A DNA stretch of 64,000 nucleotides from NCBI GenBank assembly GCA_035628995.1, contig DASPIR010000023.1, positions 124,001 to 188,000 on the forward strand, written 5' to 3'. Shown piece by piece: positions 60,662 to 64,000 of the stretch. The position numbers and the translations under genes were made by a program. Within the stretch, counting starts at the first letter, position 1; the number at the start of each line of letters is the position of its first letter. The notes beneath the pieces were generated by a model. That model made no database searches, was not told the DNA's origin, and saw only the letters and a list, made by a program, of their open reading frames with translations. This DNA is from Clostridia bacterium (GTDB taxonomy: Bacteria; Bacillota; Clostridia; Lutisporales; Lutisporaceae).

Positions 60662-62612
60662 TGAAAACGCCGGCTTCTGCTTTGGAGTAAAGAATGCCGT
60701 GGATAAAGCCTTCAAGGAAGTAGATAATAAGAGAGATAGAAAGATTTTCACGTACGGACCGCTTATTCATAACAATCAGGTTATAAACAAGCTTAAAGAA
60801 TGTGGAGTCCAATCAATAAATGAGATTGATGAGATAACAAACGAGGAAGCAGAGCTGATAATCCGTTCTCATGGAATAGCTGAAGAAAAATATAGGATGT
60901 TCGAGGAAAAGGGTTTTAAGTATATTGATTGCACTTGTCCCTATGTCTCGGCTATACATAAAAAAGTAAAAGATTATTATCAAAAAGGATATAAAATATT
61001 CATTATTGGAGATAAAGACCATCCTGAAGTCATTGGAACCAACGGATGGTGCGGTTATTCAGCACACATCCTGGATGATGAAAAAGTAGTAGACAAACTC
61101 CCTATATATGATAAAATATGTGTAGTTGCACAAACTACAATTACAAAAAGAATTTGGGACAGCGTAGTGGATGCAATTCAGAAAAAGTATAAAGACGCAA
61201 TAATATTTAATACAATTTGCAGCGCAACTGAGAAAAGGCAGGAATCAGCAGAACAGCTTTCGAAGGAAGTAGATTGCATGCTAGTAATCGGAAGCAAAGA
61301 AAGTTCGAATACGAATAAGCTTTACCATACATGCAAAGAAAACTGTGAAAATGCTTATCATATTGAGAATGCAGAGGATTTGCCGTTAGATGCGTTGAAG
61401 AAATTCATGAAGGTTGGAATAACAGCGGGTGCATCCACACCTGATTGGGTAATTAAGGAGGTTATCGGAAAGATGCAAGAGATTAACGACAACATGATTG
61501 AGAATCAGGAAAGTACCATCGAGAATCACGAAGGTATGATCGAGAATCAGGAAACTATGATGGAAGAGTATGAGAAGACCATGAAGAGTGTTTACGCAGG
61601 TGACACTGTAAAGGGAACCGTAATCATGGTTACGGATAATGAGGTCATGGTCAATATTGGATATAAATCCGACGGTATAATAAAGAAGGAAGACTACACC
61701 TGGGAGCCTGACGTTAACTTGAAAGACCTTGTAAAAGCAGGGGATGAAATAGAAGTAGTCGTTGTTAACATTAATGATGGTGAAGGAAATGTAGTGCTCT
61801 CAAAGAAACTTTTTGATGCAGAGAAGAATTGGCATAAGATTGAAGCTGCATTTAACGAAAAGACACCTATTGAAGGTATAGTTAGGGAAATAGTAAGAGG
61901 CGGCGCGATAGTTGAACTTATGGGAATAAGAGGGTTCATGCCCGCATCTCATTTTGACATAAGATACTCAGAAGATCTTAGCGGCTATGTAAATACCAGG
62001 GTAACTGTAAATGTTATAGAATATGACCCTGAAAAGAGGAAGGTTGTTGTTTCAAGAAAGCTCCTCTTAAAGAAAGAGCAAGAGATAAAGGAAAAGGCAG
62101 TATGGGAGACTATTGAAGCAGGACAGAGATTAACCGGAGAGGTTAAGAGACTCACTGACTTTGGAGCGTTTGTAGATATCGGTGGAGTAGATGGCCTCAT
62201 ACACATATCTGAATTGTCATGGTCCAGGGTTAAGCATCCTTCTGAGGTTGTTAAACCAGGAAACAAGGTAGAGGTGGTTGTATTGTCAGTTGACAAGGAT
62301 AAGAGGAAAATTTCCCTTGGGCTTAAACAGACATTGCCTGAGCCTTGGACTGCTGCCGGAGACAAGTATAAAGTCGGTGACATTGTAGAAGTGAAAGTAT
62401 TAAGGTTCTCGAACTTCGGAGCCTTTGTAGAGCTCGAACCGGGCATAGATGGTCTCGTTCACATTTCACAGATATCTGATAAGAGAATTTCTAAGCCAGC
62501 AGATGTACTGAATATCGGCGAAACTGTTAAAGCAAAGATAATAGACCTAAAACCTGAAGAAAAGAAAATAAGCTTAAGCATCAAAGAGCTTATAGAAACA
62601 ACAGAAGAGTAA
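60645..62612 (+). CDS. ispH: Bifunctional IspH (HMBPP reductase)-ribosomal protein S1 fusion
   Basis: 655 residues. Residues 1-280 are IspH with the iron-sulfur cysteines in AGFCFGVKNA, DCTCPYV and NTICSATEKR, plus HPEVIGTNGW and GASTPDWVI. A linker at 284-311 consists of seven-residue repeats (IENQES, IENHEG, IENQET). Four S1 domains follow: about 316-385, 400-470, 485-560 (GEVKRLTDFGAFVDIGGVDG) and 570-645. The fusion is known in Clostridia. ATG at 60645 chosen over 60621. IspH gives the isoprenoid precursors; the S1 part binds mRNA. Confidence 0.96.
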   Translation: MKLILDENAGFCFGVKNAVDKAFKEVDNKRDRKIFTYGPLIHNNQVINKLKECGVQSINEIDEITNEEAELIIRSHGIAEEKYRMFEEKGFKYIDCTCPYVSAIHKKVKDYYQKGYKIFIIGDKDHPEVIGTNGWCGYSAHILDDEKVVDKLPIYDKICVVAQTTITKRIWDSVVDAIQKKYKDAIIFNTICSATEKRQESAEQLSKEVDCMLVIGSKESSNTNKLYHTCKENCENAYHIENAEDLPLDALKKFMKVGITAGASTPDWVIKEVIGKMQEINDNMIENQESTIENHEGMIENQETMMEEYEKTMKSVYAGDTVKGTVIMVTDNEVMVNIGYKSDGIIKKEDYTWEPDVNLKDLVKAGDEIEVVVVNINDGEGNVVLSKKLFDAEKNWHKIEAAFNEKTPIEGIVREIVRGGAIVELMGIRGFMPASHFDIRYSEDLSGYVNTRVTVNVIEYDPEKRKVVVSRKLLLKKEQEIKEKAVWETIEAGQRLTGEVKRLTDFGAFVDIGGVDGLIHISELSWSRVKHPSEVVKPGNKVEVVVLSVDKDKRKISLGLKQTLPEPWTAAGDKYKVGDIVEVKVLRFSNFGAFVELEPGIDGLVHISQISDKRISKPADVLNIGETVKAKIIDLKPEEKKISLSIKELIETTEE

Positions 62613-62618
62613 AAGCAG

Positions 62619-62646
62619 AATCCTTCTTTATATAAAGGAGGATTTT
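62619..62646 (+). terminator. Terminator after ispH-S1
   Basis: Stem AATCCTTCTTTA / TAAAGGAGGATT with one mismatch, T-rich tail. Its 3' arm contains AAAGGAGG, which also resembles a ribosome-binding site for a short ORF (62650-62727). Confidence 0.75.
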
Positions 62647-62649
62647 TCT

Positions 62650-62727
62650 ATGTTTAAATTTGATGTCAATAAGTTCAGTCCCCAAGGTGTCAGTGAAGTT
62701 ATGTATTTTTTTAATTTCCATGTATAA
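62650..62727 (+). CDS. Possible 25-residue ORF (low confidence)
   Basis: ATG behind AAAGGAGG at eight bases; MFKFDVNKFSPQGVSEVMYF and five more residues before a stop. The ribosome-binding site lies in a terminator stem, so translation is uncertain. The rest of 62613-62921 contains a second terminator and no gene. Confidence 0.25.
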   Translation: MFKFDVNKFSPQGVSEVMYFFNFHV

Positions 62728-62796
62728 TTCTATTAATATTGTCAACAATAATATTGACCTCACAAAATACATTGAGACCCCCTTTACATTATATTT

Positions 62797-62830
62797 TCGT
62801 GATATGTAAAAATATCACGACTTTTTTTTC
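62797..62830 (+). terminator. Second terminator upstream of cheR
   Basis: Stem TCGTGATAT / ATATCACGA with a 6-base loop and an eight-T run. It isolates cheR from upstream readthrough. Confidence 0.9.
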
Positions 62831-62921
62831 TTTTTGCATTATGATAGAATTAAATGTAAATAAGCAGAATTAATTGTCGTAAGAATGCATCACATTAAAA
62901 TATTGCTTAAGGAGAAATGTA

Positions 62922-63704
62922 ATGCTTACAAACTATGAAGGATTCAAAGAAAAAATTCTAAAGCTTACAAAGATTGACCTTTCCAGCTATAAGGAACGTC
63001 AGATGAGAAGAAGGATAGATTCGCTTATCAGGAGGAACAATTATGACGATTATGATGAGTACTACAAAGCGCTGACGCAGAATACAAAGCTTTATAATGA
63101 GTTTATTAATTACCTAACTATAAATGTATCTGAATTTTACAGAAATCCTGCACAGTGGGAGATGCTGGAAAAAGAAATAATGCCCAGCATAATGAAGCTT
63201 AATAAAAAGCCCAAAATCTGGAGCGCTGCATGCTCCACGGGAGAAGAGCCTTATTCCCTCGCCATGATGATGAGCAGGTTCGTGGACTTGAGCAATTTGA
63301 AAATAATAGCCACAGACATTGATGATGGTGCTGTTACCAAGGCAAAGAATGGCATGTATGTGCCCAAAAGCCTTGTGAATCTTCCTAAGGATTTCGTAAG
63401 CAACTACTTCACGAAGGTTGGGGAGAATTATAAGATAAGCGACAAGGTTAAGAACTGTATTGAGTTTAAGCATCATAACCTGCTTCTGGATAGTTATCCG
63501 GATAACTGCGACCTTATAGTATGCAGAAATGTGATGATTTACTTTACAGAAGAAGCAAAAGCACTGATGTACAATAAGTTCAGGGACTCATTGAACAGCA
63601 ATGGAGTACTGTTTGTAGGCAGTACAGAGCAGATAATACTTCCCCAGAGATATAAGCTGGAACCTGTAAAGACATTCTTCTATAAAAGAAGTGTACAAGC
63701 ATAA
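62922..63704 (+). CDS. cheR: CheR-type protein-glutamate O-methyltransferase
   Basis: 260 residues. N-terminal helical domain (KIDLSSYKERQMRRRIDSLIRRNN) that binds receptors, then the S-adenosylmethionine-dependent methyltransferase domain with IWSAACSTGEEPYSLAMM, TDIDDGAV and LIVCRNVMIYFT. It methylates glutamates in chemoreceptors. No chemotaxis gene is near, so it may be a stand-alone copy. ATG behind AAGGAG. Confidence 0.95.
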   Translation: MLTNYEGFKEKILKLTKIDLSSYKERQMRRRIDSLIRRNNYDDYDEYYKALTQNTKLYNEFINYLTINVSEFYRNPAQWEMLEKEIMPSIMKLNKKPKIWSAACSTGEEPYSLAMMMSRFVDLSNLKIIATDIDDGAVTKAKNGMYVPKSLVNLPKDFVSNYFTKVGENYKISDKVKNCIEFKHHNLLLDSYPDNCDLIVCRNVMIYFTEEAKALMYNKFRDSLNSNGVLFVGSTEQIILPQRYKLEPVKTFFYKRSVQA

Positions 63705-63890
63705 AAGGGACGGAAACCACTGAAGACACGGATGTTGCACGGATTTACACGGAAAGTTTATAATTGTTTTAGATAATAACGAGGTTATCGATATACGCGG
63801 TTTTATCGATGGCCTTTTTATTTCTATATTAATAATCCCGCCGTGTATTCAGTGAATTTCAGTGTGTTCCGTGGTTTTCGTACCCTTTTC
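63705..63890 (+). repeat. Interspersed palindromic repeat, family R1, copy 3
   Basis: The best-formed copy. Left arm AAAGGGACGGAAACCACTG, AAGACACGGATG and GATTTACACGG; right arm CCGTGTATTCAGTGAATT, TCAGTGTGTTCCGTGG and TTTTCGTACCCTTTT. The loop is longer than in the other copies (about 90 bases). It begins next to the cheR stop and ends before the tRNA terminator. Confidence 0.85.
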
Positions 63891-63896
63891 AAAAAT

Positions 63897-63921
63897 AAAA
63901 AAACGCAGTTCTCACTACGTT
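63897..63921 (-). terminator. Terminator of the minus-strand tRNA
   Basis: On the minus strand AACGTAG / CTGCGTT (one G-T pair) with a 6-base loop, followed by TTTTTTT. Confidence 0.7.
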
Positions 63922-63933
63922 AAGTTCTCTAAA

Positions 63934-64000
<67 letters not shown>

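Noticed and set aside
62590-62772. 60-codon minus-strand frame
   Set aside because: Composed of terminator and A/T-rich spacer, no ribosome-binding site.

Overview
The window is AT-rich DNA from an endospore-forming, anaerobic Firmicute of class Clostridia. The evidence is a complete spoIIIA operon, spoIVB, spo0A, spoIIM, ytfJ and a dacF-type gene, ferredoxin-dependent 2-oxoacid oxidoreductase genes, an IspH-ribosomal-protein-S1 fusion typical of Clostridia, and many TTG/GTG starts behind strong purine-rich ribosome-binding sites. A cellulosomal X2-like domain in a pilin hints at a plant-polymer-degrading lineage, but the species cannot be fixed from this sequence. Almost all genes are on the plus strand.

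Layout. 1-3.3 kb: end of a type IV pilus locus (partial prepilin peptidase, ComFB-like protein, three prepilin-like proteins). 3.3-7.2 kb: an AP-endonuclease-like TIM barrel, aroQ, an M24 peptidase, efp and an acidic zinc-ribbon protein. 7.4-12.9 kb: spoIIIAA-AH, the forespore-mother-cell channel, interrupted by one repeat element. 13.1-28.1 kb: an Asp23-family gene, nusB, a gene remnant, xseA, xseB, ispA, a divergent PAP2 gene, dxs, tlyA, nadK, argR, recN, spoIVB, spo0A and a membrane histidine kinase. Apart from missing accBC and folD, this matches the Bacillus subtilis order. 28.2-31.9 kb: a SteA, GT2, MraY-like and DUF3866 envelope cluster. 32-38.9 kb: nudF-like, spoIIM, a YqzK-like gene, xerD, deoB, two purine nucleoside phosphorylases and a pyrimidine nucleoside phosphorylase (nucleoside salvage). 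39-47.7 kb: two D,D-carboxypeptidases, a site-2 protease, trpS, scpA, scpB, DUF2953, ytfJ, a MazG-like gene, rluB and an acetyltransferase. 47.8-49.2 kb: a lone carboxyltransferase subunit.

49.4-52.8 kb is the one accessory-looking region. It holds minus-strand genes of unknown function (a secreted protein with a membrane protein, a protein starting with a DDAGSGS motif, and another membrane protein) around surE. 53-55.8 kb: a four-subunit 2-oxoacid:ferredoxin oxidoreductase, followed by an RpiR-family regulator. 56.7-63.7 kb: a phosphatase, a flavoprotein, a small membrane protein, cmk, plsC, ispH-S1 and cheR. The window closes with a partial tRNA-Phe on the minus strand.

Non-coding points of interest: three copies of a long imperfect palindrome (about 5.8, 9.7 and 63.8 kb); two copies of a structured element of about 92 bp that ends in the Shine-Dalgarno sequence of spoIIIAC and of nusB; a sigma-H-like promoter with a Spo0A box before spo0A; a sigma-F-like promoter before the dacF-type gene; and a convergent 45-codon ORF. 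No complete insertion sequence, prophage, CRISPR array or defence locus was seen. The strongest candidates for something undescribed are the 92-bp leader element, the X2/bactofilin-like giant pilin and the minus-strand secreted/membrane cassette.
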